64,000 nucleotides of DNA from Vibrio spartinae (GCF_024347135.1 NZ_AP024908.1:806001-870000); one strand, 5' to 3'; numbered from the stretch's first letter, positions 49,134 to 58,577 are shown. Translations and numbers: made by a program. Notes: generated from the letters alone by a model not told the origin.

Positions 49134-49859
49134 ATGAAAAAAACATCTAATCTATTGTTTATCATCAGTATTTTATTTTGCGGATCAAGTTTTGCAGATA
49201 ATCTCACAGATAATCTCACAGATAGTTCTGTGCATACTGGTGAAGGAACATTTTATGGCTATGGCGGTGGCGGCAACTGTAGTTTTCCAATGCCGGATGA
49301 CACCATCTATACCGCAGCAATGAACGCAACGGACTATGATGGTTCAGCGGCTTGTGGTGCCGTCATTGAAGTGACCAATATGAATACCAACCAGAGTGTC
49401 ATCGTGCGTATTGATGATCAATGTCCGGAATGCGCCAAAGGGGATGTCGATCTGGATCAAGATGCTTTTGCTGAAATTTCACCGCTTCAGGCAGGTCGCA
49501 TCCCGATTTCCTGGAAGTATCTTGCGAACGAACAAGCCGGAAATATGAAGCTGTATTTCAAGGAAGGTTCCAGTCAGTGGTGGACCGCCATTCAGGTTCG
49601 TGATCATAAATATCCGATCGCGGCGATGTCATACCGGGTCTCCGGTGCAGGCACTGACTACACCCAGCTAGAGCGTAAACCCTACAACTACTTCGTCAAA
49701 AATGATGGATTTGGTATCGGCCCTTATGATTTCCTGATCACTGACTTTTGGGGACAAACCATCGAAGTAAAATCGGTCGCACTGATACTGAACAGCGAAA
49801 TCGATACAGCGATGCAATTACCCACACATACAGGTAGCAACAGCTTATCGCATCGGTAA
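49134..49859 (+). CDS. Secreted bacterial expansin (EXLX-type)
   Basis: A 241-residue exported protein with signal peptide (TSNLLFIISILFCGSSFADN) and the two expansin domains. D1 (double-psi barrel): GEGTFYGYGGGGNCSF, AMNATDYDGSAACGAVIEV, and the key Asp in CPECAKGDVDLDQDAFAEI. D2 (CBM63): SQWWTAIQVRDHKYPIAAM with the aromatic pair that binds cellulose, as in B. subtilis EXLX1. Expansins loosen plant cell-wall cellulose without hydrolysis. A 12-bp tandem duplication (GATAATCTCACA) repeats DNLT after the signal peptide. Expansins are scattered in plant-associated bacteria, so horizontal acquisition is likely. GAGAGG precedes the ATG. Confidence 0.92.
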   Translation: MKKTSNLLFIISILFCGSSFADNLTDNLTDSSVHTGEGTFYGYGGGGNCSFPMPDDTIYTAAMNATDYDGSAACGAVIEVTNMNTNQSVIVRIDDQCPECAKGDVDLDQDAFAEISPLQAGRIPISWKYLANEQAGNMKLYFKEGSSQWWTAIQVRDHKYPIAAMSYRVSGAGTDYTQLERKPYNYFVKNDGFGIGPYDFLITDFWGQTIEVKSVALILNSEIDTAMQLPTHTGSNSLSHR

Positions 49860-49894
49860 TGACTGACAAAAGAAAGTCGACATGATGCGCGCAC

Positions 49895-49922
49895 AAAAAA
49901 TGCACCCGCGGGTGCATTTTTT
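49895..49922. terminator. Bidirectional terminator between expansin and alcohol dehydrogenase
   Basis: A perfect 28-base palindrome: AAAAAATGCACCCG then its complement, T-rich on both strands. It lies between convergent genes and can serve both. Confidence 0.92.
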
Positions 49923-49971
49923 ACGTCGTTCATACCGATATGCCTCATACAGACGACAAATCGTCTGTGGT

Positions 49972-51024
49972 TTATGCGCTCTCAGGCATCGTTGCCATAT
50001 CAATCACGAAACGATAGCGAACGTCAGAACGTTCCATACGCTCATACGCTTCATTGATTTCATCCATTCGGATCATTTCACACTCGGGCAACACATTATG
50101 TTCACCACAGAAATCAAGCATTTCTTGTGTTTCCGGGATTCCGCCGATCAGAGAACCCGCGATTCGACGACGACCAAAAATCATCGGTATTGTTGATGGT
50201 TCCTCCAGCAGCCCCACCTGACCGACGATAACCAGCGTCCCATTGACATCCATCAACGGAACATAGCCGGTCACATCATGCTTGACCGGAATCGTATCAA
50301 TAATCAAATCAAAGCTGGACTGGGCTTGCGCCATGGCCGCTTCATCTGAAGAAATCAAATAATGCTGTGCACCTAATGCTTTCGCATCTTCAATCTTCGC
50401 ATCAGTACGACCGACAACCGTCACGACTGCACCCATTGCCACGGCAAGTTTCACGGCCATATGACCAAGACCACCCAGCCCCAACACAGCAACTCTTGTT
50501 CCGGCTTTTACATCCCAGGCTTTCAGTGGTGAGTAAGTGGTGATACCGGCACACAGCAGTGGCGCAACACGAGAAAGCTCCAATGATTGCGGAATTGACA
50601 GCACAAATTCTTCACGGACGACAACATGGCGTGAATAGCCACCTTGTGTCGGTTCATGGGTATGGCGATCCTGACCACAATAAGTGGCGGTCATCCCCTC
50701 ACGACAAAACTGTTCTTCCCCGGCGTCACACTGATCACAGTGCTGACATGAATCGACCATGCAGCCAACCCCGACCGTGTCACCGACCTTATAACGTGAT
50801 ACATCTGACCCGACGGCAGTCACCCGTCCGATAATTTCGTGTCCCGGAACAAGTGGGTAAGTTGAGCCGCCCCAATCATTACGAACCGAATGCAGATCCG
50901 AATGGCAAACACCGCAGTAGAGAATTTCGATTGCCACATCATTCTCTCTCAGCTCCCGGCGTTCAAATGCATACGGTTTCAAAGTTGCACCTTGATTGTA
51001 TGCTGCGTAGCCAACTGTTTTCAT
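49972..51024 (-). CDS. Zinc-dependent alcohol dehydrogenase (YahK/AdhA-like)
   Basis: A medium-chain dehydrogenase of 350 residues reducing aldehydes, probably with NADPH. The start MKTVGYAAYN has AGGAG six bases upstream. Catalytic zinc ligands are in CGVCHSD and GHEIIG, and the later CAGIT; structural zinc cysteines in DSCQHCDQCDAGEEQFC; the nucleotide site is LGLGGLGHMAVKLA, with a following GRTDAK that favours NADP. It is close to the cinnamyl-alcohol-dehydrogenase-like YahK group. A single gene with a long AT-rich upstream region. Confidence 0.92.
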   Translation of the reverse strand: MKTVGYAAYNQGATLKPYAFERRELRENDVAIEILYCGVCHSDLHSVRNDWGGSTYPLVPGHEIIGRVTAVGSDVSRYKVGDTVGVGCMVDSCQHCDQCDAGEEQFCREGMTATYCGQDRHTHEPTQGGYSRHVVVREEFVLSIPQSLELSRVAPLLCAGITTYSPLKAWDVKAGTRVAVLGLGGLGHMAVKLAVAMGAVVTVVGRTDAKIEDAKALGAQHYLISSDEAAMAQAQSSFDLIIDTIPVKHDVTGYVPLMDVNGTLVIVGQVGLLEEPSTIPMIFGRRRIAGSLIGGIPETQEMLDFCGEHNVLPECEMIRMDEINEAYERMERSDVRYRFVIDMATMPESA

Positions 51025-51337
51025 GATCATCTCCTGTTGCGTGATGAATACTTGCTAATGACACATGATAATAAAGGTCAATCAGCGTAATAATGATATA
51101 ATTTATAAGGACGTAAAAGCATAATACATTATCATCGAATTTCAATCATAAAATATATTACCCCCATTAAAATGAGGTAATTGATAAATATGAATTACCT
51201 CATGCCACTCTATATATCCATTAACACAATATATGCAATAGAATATATTCATCTGTAAACAAGATATATTATCATCTTGAATAGATTATATTTCCCTCCC
51301 TTTTTTCAGATGTTATACTGACAAATATATCACCCAA

Positions 51338-51511
51338 TCATGACTCGATACTGCTCCCTGACCTGATTTTCTGCTCAGCGATTAATAAGCTAATCAAATA
51401 AATACCGATATCAGCCCGACTATTTCCGGCTTGATCTTGTGCCACTGCATCAAGGACAAACTCCACGGATTCAACAAAAAAATCCTGATCTTCTAATAGC
51501 ATATGCTTCAT
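51338..51511 (-). CDS. Small protein of 57 residues, unknown
   Basis: An open frame in a 770-base gap reads MKHMLLEDQDFFVESVEFVL and continues DAVAQDQAGNSRADIGIYLI. Composition and codon pattern look genuinely coding, with an amphipathic helical character and no signal peptide. GGAG lies three bases before the ATG, a tight spacing; the second Met (residue 4) is an alternative start. No family recognised. The rest of the gap (51025-51337 and 51512-51795) is AT-rich and shows nothing clear. Confidence 0.45.
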   Translation of the reverse strand: MKHMLLEDQDFFVESVEFVLDAVAQDQAGNSRADIGIYLISLLIAEQKIRSGSSIES

Positions 51512-51795
51512 CTACTCCATAAGTTATACCGTTTTCATCGCAAACGGTTCTGACAAAAAATAAGCATGACAGAAGCAAACAGGTCACAAACATCCAATCA
51601 ATCATATCTTTTGCGACGGAGTACACGACCATTTGGCTGTTCTCCCGTACAGGCAGTGATATTATTTTTTCACTTGTCCGGTGAGGAGATATAACCGGTT
51701 TGAATCTGATGTCAGAATCTTAATTCTCTCCTTAAAACAGATAAAGCTTACCCGGGCAATCTCATACTAAAACCATACTAAAATAGGGCTCTAGG

Positions 51796-52482
51796 ATGTC
51801 AAATGACAATATAAAGGCGTTTTCTTACCTTAAAGGAACGGCATTTACTAACAATCTAAAATACCAAACCCAGTGCAAAGATTATATAGAATTATCCAAC
51901 TTTCTGAGTATTCCAAAATCGACTTTTAGCACTTGGAATGCACACAACCGGACCTCGCATGAACTGATTGTCCGGCTGCATCTCTCATTGGGGATTCCCG
52001 TCAAACAACTCGCTTTACCGAGAGACTATCCACGCAAAGATATCCATCCTTCGCTGTGGGAAAGTCATGAATTCATGCCTCAAATACAGGATCAGGCGAA
52101 CTTTTACCAATCTCCGTCAGAAACCCGCCAGATTTATCAGCACGCCACCGTCATTCTGCAGCGATTCAGTCTCAAACACGGGGCGTTAATCAGTACCGGA
52201 GAATCACCCTATGCCGCGCAAAGAATGCATGAACTTCAACTGAAAGCGGCTTCAACGATCGAAGTCGAGACCACTGATGCAATCTATCTGATTGATCAAC
52301 ATATTCAGGAGATTGTTTCCGGTCGTTATCTGATGGATATCGATGGCAGAATTGTGCTTCACACCGCGCAACGGTTGCCGGAACAACAGATGCGCATCAT
52401 GTTTCCGAACGAGGCGGTGACCATTGATACGAATAAAGTCCGCATTCTTGGACGAGTGGTTCTCACGATACAACGGTCTTGA
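51796..52482 (+). CDS. Phage CI-like repressor protein
   Basis: A 228-residue regulator. The N-terminal ~75 residues form a CI-type helix-turn-helix (YIELSNFLSIPKSTFSTWNA, HELIVRLHLSLGIPVKQLAL); the C-terminal half (AIYLIDQHIQEIVSGRYLMD, ending VRILGRVVLTIQRS) resembles the S24/LexA-like domain but shows no evident catalytic Ser-Lys pair. No phage genes surround it, so it is probably a domesticated repressor-like regulator of unknown target. Confidence 0.8.
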   Translation: MSNDNIKAFSYLKGTAFTNNLKYQTQCKDYIELSNFLSIPKSTFSTWNAHNRTSHELIVRLHLSLGIPVKQLALPRDYPRKDIHPSLWESHEFMPQIQDQANFYQSPSETRQIYQHATVILQRFSLKHGALISTGESPYAAQRMHELQLKAASTIEVETTDAIYLIDQHIQEIVSGRYLMDIDGRIVLHTAQRLPEQQMRIMFPNEAVTIDTNKVRILGRVVLTIQRS

Positions 52483-52571
52483 GCAGACATTGATTGATCA
52501 AGATGACTGACTCCGTCATGATATTGAATCATCACAGGTATTAAACTCTAACGATAACGAAATAGGTGAAG

Positions 52572-53615
52572 ATGATGTCCCAACCCATTAAGACGGCCGT
52601 GATTGGCTACGGTTATTCAGCCAAAACATTTCATATCCCGTTCCTTGAATCTTTACCTCAGTTTCAGTTTTGCGCCATTAGCAGTCGTCAGCAAGATGTG
52701 ATTGCAGCACAATACCCGGCCGTCACCTGTTATGAAAGCGCAGACCGTTTGATTGAACAGTCGGATGCAGAGCTGGTGATCATTACCGCCCCCAATGATG
52801 TGCATTTCTCGTTGGCAAAAATGGCGCTGGAACACGGTAAACATGTGGTCGTCGAAAAGCCATTTGTCACTCGGGTGTCTGACGGAGAAACCTTGATCCG
52901 CATCGCTCAAGAAAAGCAACTGATGCTCAGTGTTTACCACAACCGTCGTTGGGATAACGATTTCCTTACTGTGAAAAAGTTGCTCGCAGACGGCAAACTG
53001 GGCGATGTCAAATGGTTTGAATCCCATATTGATCGGTATCGTCCGGAGGTCAGAGTTCGCTGGCGTGAATCGGCAGACGTCGAAGGCGCCGGTATACTCT
53101 ATGATCTCGCGCCTCATCTCATCGATCAGGTCCTCGAACTGTTCGGTGCTCCGGACGCACTCACCGCGCAGTGCCGCTCAATGCGTCAGGCCGATGGTGC
53201 AACAGACTTCTTCAACCTGTTATTGCACTACCCGACTTTTCTGGTTCAACTCCATGCCAACCCATATAGTCCCGGTGACAATTTGCGCTATAAGATTCTG
53301 GGAACCAAAGCAAAATACATCAAAATGGGGCTTGATCCGCAAGAGTCATGGCTCAAAACAAACGGTTGTATTGAGAAGCAGCAGCAGTGCCAAGAATTTG
53401 AGAAAAACCAAGGACAACTCTCGACTGAAGCGCATGTTGAACCGATCCCGAATGAGCAAGGTGGCTATGAACATTACTTTGTTCAGTTAGCCAACTCAAT
53501 TCGTCAGGGGACACCGCCCCCGGTTACAGCGCATGAGGCCTTAAATTCGATTCGTCTGATCGAGCTTGCGCTCAAGAGCAGCGACAGCGGGCAAACCCTC
53601 AAGGTCGATTTATAG
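52572..53615 (+). CDS. Gfo/Idh/MocA-family NAD(P) oxidoreductase
   Basis: Oxidoreductase of about 347 residues acting on a sugar or cyclitol. The Rossmann motif is VIGYGYSAKTFHIPF; the family lysine is in HVVVEKPFVTRVSD (EKP), and GGYEHYF and the C-terminal domain follow. It resembles E. coli YdgJ. Several start codons are crowded (GTG AAG ATG ATG); AGG immediately precedes the GTG, so one of the two ATGs is preferred. The substrate is unknown. Confidence 0.9.
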   Translation: MMSQPIKTAVIGYGYSAKTFHIPFLESLPQFQFCAISSRQQDVIAAQYPAVTCYESADRLIEQSDAELVIITAPNDVHFSLAKMALEHGKHVVVEKPFVTRVSDGETLIRIAQEKQLMLSVYHNRRWDNDFLTVKKLLADGKLGDVKWFESHIDRYRPEVRVRWRESADVEGAGILYDLAPHLIDQVLELFGAPDALTAQCRSMRQADGATDFFNLLLHYPTFLVQLHANPYSPGDNLRYKILGTKAKYIKMGLDPQESWLKTNGCIEKQQQCQEFEKNQGQLSTEAHVEPIPNEQGGYEHYFVQLANSIRQGTPPPVTAHEALNSIRLIELALKSSDSGQTLKVDL

Positions 53616-53635
53616 GCGCGGTAACGCATTTATAT

Positions 53636-53667
53636 ATAGCATATGCCACATATAAGGTTTATGCTAT
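53636..53667. promoter_or_regulatory. Inverted repeat downstream of the oxidoreductase
   Basis: ATAGCATA (53636-53643) and TATGCTAT (53660-53667), separated by 16 bases and lacking a T-run. Position suggests an operator or promoter element for the nqrM gene. Weak. Confidence 0.3.
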
Positions 53668-53843
53668 GTAGCTTGTTTATACTTTTCGCACGATAACCAT
53701 GATCAGCAACCACCCGATCATACCGGCATTCGTTGCGCATCGGGTCGGTGATTGCTTTGACACCGTTTTATCAACTACACTTTTATCAAGAAAGCGTTGT
53801 TCATCCCAAATTCAGTTCAGAACAAGCGCTAAAGGAGGTATCC

Positions 53844-54047
53844 GTGACTTACCTACTGACATTTGTTGTATTTATCATCTTAATCACCGGTATGGCGATC
53901 GGGGTACTATTTCATCGTCGATCCATTCAGGGAAGCTGTGGCGGTTTGTCTTCTATCGGAGTGGAACGTGCCTGTAACTGCAAAGATGTCTGTGAAAATC
54001 AGGAAAAAACACTCTACCAAATCCAAGAACCCGAAGAAGAGCGTTAA
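53844..54047 (+). CDS. nqrM: NqrM-like Na+-NQR maturation protein
   Basis: A 67-residue protein: one membrane helix (TYLLTFVVFIILITGMAIGVLF) and a cysteine-rich end (SCGGLSSIGVERACNCKDVC), the DUF539 pattern of NqrM, which delivers iron for the Cys4[Fe] centre between NqrD and NqrE. The start is GTG with a perfect AAAGGAGGT site. NqrM is normally encoded next to the nqrABCDEF-apbE genes; here it stands alone, so it may be a second copy or a relocated one. Confidence 0.88.
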   Translation: MTYLLTFVVFIILITGMAIGVLFHRRSIQGSCGGLSSIGVERACNCKDVCENQEKTLYQIQEPEEER

Positions 54048-54139
54048 TCGTTTAGATTATTGATATTTTACGTTTTCGCGAAAGGCGTTGGTGTGAGGCA
54101 AAAGTCTCGTTGCAGGGAAGCACAGCGTTTTCAGTGCAC

Positions 54140-54183
54140 ATGTTTTTGCAGAGTATGTTTTCGCAAAGCATGTTTTTAGAACA
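54140..54183. repeat. Short tandem repeat, 15-bp unit, after the cytochrome gene
   Basis: Units ATGTTTTTGCAGAGT, ATGTTTTCGCAAAGC and a partial third begin at 54140, 54155 and 54170. The minus-strand frame that spans them (54052-54237) is judged not to be a gene. Confidence 0.6.
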
Positions 54184-54233
54184 ACCACCGAACTTGGCAA
54201 GCAACGAAACCTTACGGGTTATCGCTTCAAATA

Positions 54234-54590
54234 TCATCTCACCTTGCGATGATATTCTGATCTCAATTCATCAATCGTTCTGAGCTTATCTTTGGCACTT
54301 TGTAAGTTGCCCTGATTGAGTTCAGATTCAACCTGATCAATGGCAACAGCAAGTTTTTGAAAACCTTCCTGCATGGTCTTTCCTCTGTCACCCTGATAAT
54401 TTCCTTGTTTGAGATGACTCACGATTTTATCAAGTCGCCCCATTGCACCTTTCATCTCTTCAACACTTGAAGACTGAGCTGCATCTCCAAAGGCTTTTTT
54501 AATCTGTCTCATGGATGAATGCACATCACTACCTGCCCAGACTGGAGAAACACACATCACCAATAATAGTATTGCTATTTTTTTTAACAT
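54234..54590 (-). CDS. Cytochrome b562 family protein
   Basis: Periplasmic four-helix-bundle protein of 118 residues with signal peptide (AILLLVMCVSPVWAGS). The helices match E. coli cytochrome b562 in order, with the axial ligands apparently kept: Met in HSSMRQIKKAF and His in SEYHRKVR; no CXXCH, so heme would be non-covalent. Electron carrier role unknown. The mature part (LNQGNLQSAKDKLRTIDELR) is close to the family ending. Confidence 0.85.
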   Translation of the reverse strand: MLKKIAILLLVMCVSPVWAGSDVHSSMRQIKKAFGDAAQSSSVEEMKGAMGRLDKIVSHLKQGNYQGDRGKTMQEGFQKLAVAIDQVESELNQGNLQSAKDKLRTIDELRSEYHRKVR

Positions 54591-54702
54591 TGCATTGCTT
54601 CCTTAGGTATGTTTATGACTGACTGATATTGCTTTGCCATCTTAAGATAAACTCACTTTTCGGCAAAGTACACCGGATGGCGATTGATGCATACTCACGA
54701 CT

Positions 54703-54792
54703 ACTTTTTATTGCATCACTTTTCATTGTATTACTTTTTACTGTATTACTTTTTAATGTATTGCTTTTTACTGTATTGCTTTTTACTGTATT
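54703..54792. repeat. Six-unit 15-bp tandem repeat at the 3' end of the PHP gene
   Basis: Units ACTTTTTACTGTATT (with single-base variants) begin at 54703 and repeat every 15 bases to 54792. The last unit contains the PHP stop codon; on the minus strand each unit repeats AATACAGTAAAAAG, that is, the last codons plus stop. It looks like slippage expansion of the gene end. Confidence 0.85.
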
Positions 54793-55529
54793 ACATCAAA
54801 ATCAGCAATCGCCTCACGCCCGCGTAATGCCAGAAACTGCAAAAACTGGCGGGCACTGTGTGTAATGACCTGCGTTGCGGGAATTTCAAGCTTGCCGATC
54901 AGTTCGCGGGCAAGGCTCAACTCGCCAACAGCGTGACAAAAGTGCGCATCGCTGCCCGTGGTAATCGGTGCGCCATACAACTTGGCAAGACGCCCTATCT
55001 CATAACATCGTTCAACACTGCCGACGCGGCTATGCCCCAGCAAGGTACTATTATTAATCTCAATCGCAACATGATGCTCGGCTGCACACTGAATCACAGT
55101 ATCAAAGTCAAAATCATATCTGGGGTTGCCCAAATGTCCCAAAGCGTCCACTTCACCACGTTCAATCACACTCAGCAATGCTTGGGTATGGGTCTTTTTA
55201 TCAACCGGTGCAAACACCGGCTCATGAAAACTGCCGATCACCCAGTCAAGTTGTGCCAGCACATGCGGTTGTAGGTCAATTTCGCCTTGGGTATTTAAAA
55301 TATTAGCTTCGACACCGCGCATAATTGCGACTTCATTTAAAAAGCGAGGAATCACTTTCTGATTGGCAAAAAACCAAGGGTGAGGGGCTCCCGGCATCCG
55401 TTCAGCATGATCGGTAGTACATAAAATTTTTAGTCCATTTGCTTTCGCAACACTGACATTTTCCAGCAACGTACTATAAGCATGACCACTTGCATAAGTA
55501 TGCGTATGCGTATCAACAACAATATTCAT
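54783..55529 (-). CDS. PHP-domain phosphatase/phosphoesterase (YcdX-like)
   Basis: A metal-dependent hydrolase of 248 residues. Metal-binding motifs are visible in order: [68 protein letters not shown] and [11 protein letters not shown], typical of the trinuclear YcdX group. The start [10 protein letters not shown] has GGGAGG upstream. Substrate unknown. Its gene end lies inside a 15-bp tandem repeat; its start faces the HD-GYP gene. Confidence 0.92.
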   Translation of the reverse strand: MNIVVDTHTHTYASGHAYSTLLENVSVAKANGLKILCTTDHAERMPGAPHPWFFANQKVIPRFLNEVAIMRGVEANILNTQGEIDLQPHVLAQLDWVIGSFHEPVFAPVDKKTHTQALLSVIERGEVDALGHLGNPRYDFDFDTVIQCAAEHHVAIEINNSTLLGHSRVGSVERCYEIGRLAKLYGAPITTGSDAHFCHAVGELSLARELIGKLEIPATQVITHSARQFLQFLALRGREAIADFDVIQ

Positions 55530-55691
55530 AAAGCCTCCCTTTTCTCTCCTACACAAAACTATATCAATGCACTTTGTGACTGGCTATCACCAATTTCAAC
55601 GGTTTTTTTGCAACCTGACCACATTCGACAATACTTATACCCTAGTAACGGATACTTATTTTCTATAAAGGCTCGATTTACGGACAAATTT

Positions 55692-58577
55692 ATGAAATTA
55701 CGTCGCTATTCTCTTAGTCTTCATATTGGCAGTTTATTCTTGATTTTAACTTCAATCATTGGTGGCGTTTTAATTCTGATCAGTTACAACCACGCCCAAG
55801 CATTACTCACCGAAACCGCAAAACAGCTCAGTTATGAAAACAGCCGTAAGATCGAAACCGAGTATACACAAAGTATTGGCCCGATCCTGACCACACTGGA
55901 TTTCCTTGCATTCAGTACATTTGTCGAAAAGGAGCACTCCCCCATTGACGATAAACGCTGGCTGGCATCAATGGCACTGGTGTTTCAAAAAAATCCCAAT
56001 CTGGTTGCTATCTACTTTGCCGACGACAATGGTGATTTCACCATCATGCGCCCACTCTTGAATCAACAGGAGAGCAGACGCTTCAATGCCCCGAAAAACG
56101 CGACATTGTATGCACAGCAAACCCAAGCCAGTGGGCAAAGTGATATCTTTTTCCTTGATGAGCAGTTCCAGCAAATCAGCCATCGTCAGACCTTTGATAA
56201 CCAGTTTGATCCGCGTGGACGTCCTTGGTTTCTAGCTGCTCAGTCCGACGGAAAAATTCGACTGACAGAGCCCTACTTCTTTTATTTTCTGAAAACACAC
56301 GGGGTAACACTGTCACGAAGATCACCCGACGGTCACAAAGTTGTCGGTGCCGATTTCACACTCGATTCTTTGTCGAAACAAATCGATGCTATCGGCTTTT
56401 CTGAAGAGACCAAGCTCATCCTATTTGATCAAAAGTATAATGTCTTAGCCCAACATGATGCCGGCGTATCGGTGAGTAATACCCCGGCAGAAAATCGCAG
56501 CAAGCTGGAAAAGTCATTATTTACACCGGTTCTCCATCGGATGAGCAGTCAGGTGATTTATGAAACCGTCAACGATGGCGACACTGATTGGTCGATAACG
56601 TTGACACCAGTGACTTTAAACCCTTACGTCACTTTAATGTTAGCAGAAGCGACCCCACACAATGCCCTATTAGCGAATTTATTATCGATGCGAGACCAAC
56701 AGCTAAAAGTGGTGATAATTCTACTCATCACCTGCTTTCTGACCGTTGCGATGATTGCATCAAGGCTGGCAAAACCTTTAAAAAATCTTGTTCAGCTTTC
56801 CGACAGCATTACCCGATTTGAATTTAAGAAAACGCGTTACCCTAAGTCGATGATTAAAGAAGTCGCGAACCTATCTCAGTCGTTGCAGTTAATGGAACAC
56901 ACCCTGTTCGATTTACTGAAATTACTCCGCAAGACCGCCAGTAATTATGATTTCAATACACTGGCAAAAACACTCACCCAGCAAAGCTATCAGATCACTC
57001 GGGCAGAAACGATCATTCTGTACATATTCTCCAATGAAACGGCGTCATTCACCATACTGACGAATCATGCCATCATTCCATTCAAAATAGATATCAATGA
57101 CTTATTGAATGATACGCCTTGGCTCAAGTCACAATTACAAAAAGGAGAAGTGGTTCACCTCCGAAAACAAGATAACGTCATCAAAAAATACCGTGACCAG
57201 CTATTTAATACGGATGTTTACCTGTTCCCACTTTTAAATCGGCGGCAGCAACTGGTCGGTATTCTCAATCTCGGCTATGAACGTCCAATTACTCAGGAGC
57301 AATCTGACAAACACGCCTTCCTGCGTGAACTGATGAGCTTTGCGCAAATCGCCAAAGACAATATTGACACCCTGCAACAACAAAAAGAGGTGTTCTACGC
57401 ATTCATCGAACTGATTGCTTCCACGGTAGATACCAAGTCTCCTCAGACACGCGGCCATTCCCAACGCGTTCCGGCCTTGGTGCAGTGGTTGGCAGAAGCA
57501 ACGGTCACCGATACGCATTATTACCCTTATTTCAAAATGGACGCTTCGCAGTGGGAAGAATTAAATGTTGCCTCTTGGCTGCATGACTGCGGAAAAATCA
57601 CCACGCCAGAATATATCTTCAATAAAGCGACCAAGCTTGAAACCATTTATAACCGGATTCATGAAGTCCGGATGCGTTTTGAACTGCTCAAACTTCAGGC
57701 TGAAACAGATTACTGGAAGGGATTAGCGGAAGGAAAAGACCAGACAACTTTATTGGCCGAGCTTGAAGCAACCCACCAGACCTTGGATGAAGAGTTTGTC
57801 TTTGTTGCCCAATGTAATGTCAGCGATGAACCGATGACCAATGAAAAAATCGAGAAATTACATCATATTGCACAACGCAGCTGGAAGCGCACATTGAATG
57901 ATCAGGTAGGCGTCTCCTCGATTGAGCAACAACGCGCGGGCACATCGAGAGACCTGCCCGTGATGGAAAAATTACTCGATGATAAGCCAGGTCACTGTGT
58001 AACTTGGGAATCCGGCGACTACTCGAAAGAGGCATGGCAGGATCGTTTCTCACTCAAACCGGGTGAGCTGCTATACAATCGGGGAGAGCTGCATAATTTA
58101 TCCGTTCGTCATGGCATGTTAACGGAAGAAGAACAGTTTATCCTCAATTCACACACCGTGCAGACCCTGATGTTATTGGAAAGACTGCCCTACCCGGAAC
58201 ATCTGAAAAATATTCCGAAAATTGCAGCGTGTCACCATGAACGCATGGACGGCCGGGGATTCCCCAGAGGATTAAAAGGTGAAGAACTCTCGGTTCAAGC
58301 CAGAATGATCGCGGTGGCTGATGTCTTTGAATCACTCACCTTCCGTGAGCGACCGGATCAAAAAGTCAACATGCTGTCAGACGTCATTGAACGGATGACA
58401 GAGATGGCCGTCAACGGCCACTTGGATCCGCGTCTCTATTTACTATTTCTGGAAAACAAACTGTATCAGCGCTATGCCGAGACATTTATGGAAGAAAAAC
58501 AGATCACGCCGATTGACCCGAACGGCCACATCAAACGCGTCAAACAATACCTGAAAACCATGACGCATCAGCTATGA
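55692..58577 (+). CDS. Cache-HAMP-GAF-HD-GYP c-di-GMP phosphodiesterase with large insert
   Basis: A membrane sensor of 961 residues; the ATG at 55692 (MKLRRYSLSLHIGSLFLILT) gives a proper first membrane helix, and the open frame further upstream is not needed. A periplasmic dCache domain (about 45-310; FDPRGRPWFLAAQSDGKI) is closed by a second helix (VVIILLITCFLTVAMIASRL) and HAMP. A GAF-like domain (about 440-570) and an HD-GYP domain follow. The HD pair is at 631-632 (HDCGKITTPE) and the second signature HHERMDGRGFPRG at 848-860, with GFP replacing GYP. About 160 residues are inserted between them compared with a plain HD-GYP. Predicted to degrade c-di-GMP in response to a periplasmic small molecule. 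Confidence 0.93.
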   Translation: MKLRRYSLSLHIGSLFLILTSIIGGVLILISYNHAQALLTETAKQLSYENSRKIETEYTQSIGPILTTLDFLAFSTFVEKEHSPIDDKRWLASMALVFQKNPNLVAIYFADDNGDFTIMRPLLNQQESRRFNAPKNATLYAQQTQASGQSDIFFLDEQFQQISHRQTFDNQFDPRGRPWFLAAQSDGKIRLTEPYFFYFLKTHGVTLSRRSPDGHKVVGADFTLDSLSKQIDAIGFSEETKLILFDQKYNVLAQHDAGVSVSNTPAENRSKLEKSLFTPVLHRMSSQVIYETVNDGDTDWSITLTPVTLNPYVTLMLAEATPHNALLANLLSMRDQQLKVVIILLITCFLTVAMIASRLAKPLKNLVQLSDSITRFEFKKTRYPKSMIKEVANLSQSLQLMEHTLFDLLKLLRKTASNYDFNTLAKTLTQQSYQITRAETIILYIFSNETASFTILTNHAIIPFKIDINDLLNDTPWLKSQLQKGEVVHLRKQDNVIKKYRDQLFNTDVYLFPLLNRRQQLVGILNLGYERPITQEQSDKHAFLRELMSFAQIAKDNIDTLQQQKEVFYAFIELIASTVDTKSPQTRGHSQRVPALVQWLAEATVTDTHYYPYFKMDASQWEELNVASWLHDCGKITTPEYIFNKATKLETIYNRIHEVRMRFELLKLQAETDYWKGLAEGKDQTTLLAELEATHQTLDEEFVFVAQCNVSDEPMTNEKIEKLHHIAQRSWKRTLNDQVGVSSIEQQRAGTSRDLPVMEKLLDDKPGHCVTWESGDYSKEAWQDRFSLKPGELLYNRGELHNLSVRHGMLTEEEQFILNSHTVQTLMLLERLPYPEHLKNIPKIAACHHERMDGRGFPRGLKGEELSVQARMIAVADVFESLTFRERPDQKVNMLSDVIERMTEMAVNGHLDPRLYLLFLENKLYQRYAETFMEEKQITPIDPNGHIKRVKQYLKTMTHQL

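Noticed and set aside
54052..54237. 61-codon cysteine-containing frame overlapping the cytochrome stop by ATGA
   Set aside because: Its CENILCKNMC pattern comes from a 15-bp DNA tandem repeat; no ribosome site and no family resemblance.
54629..54865. ORF with LLFTV repeats, a possible membrane peptide
   Set aside because: The hydrophobic repeat is only the translation of the 15-bp DNA tandem repeat, and the frame runs antisense into the PHP gene.
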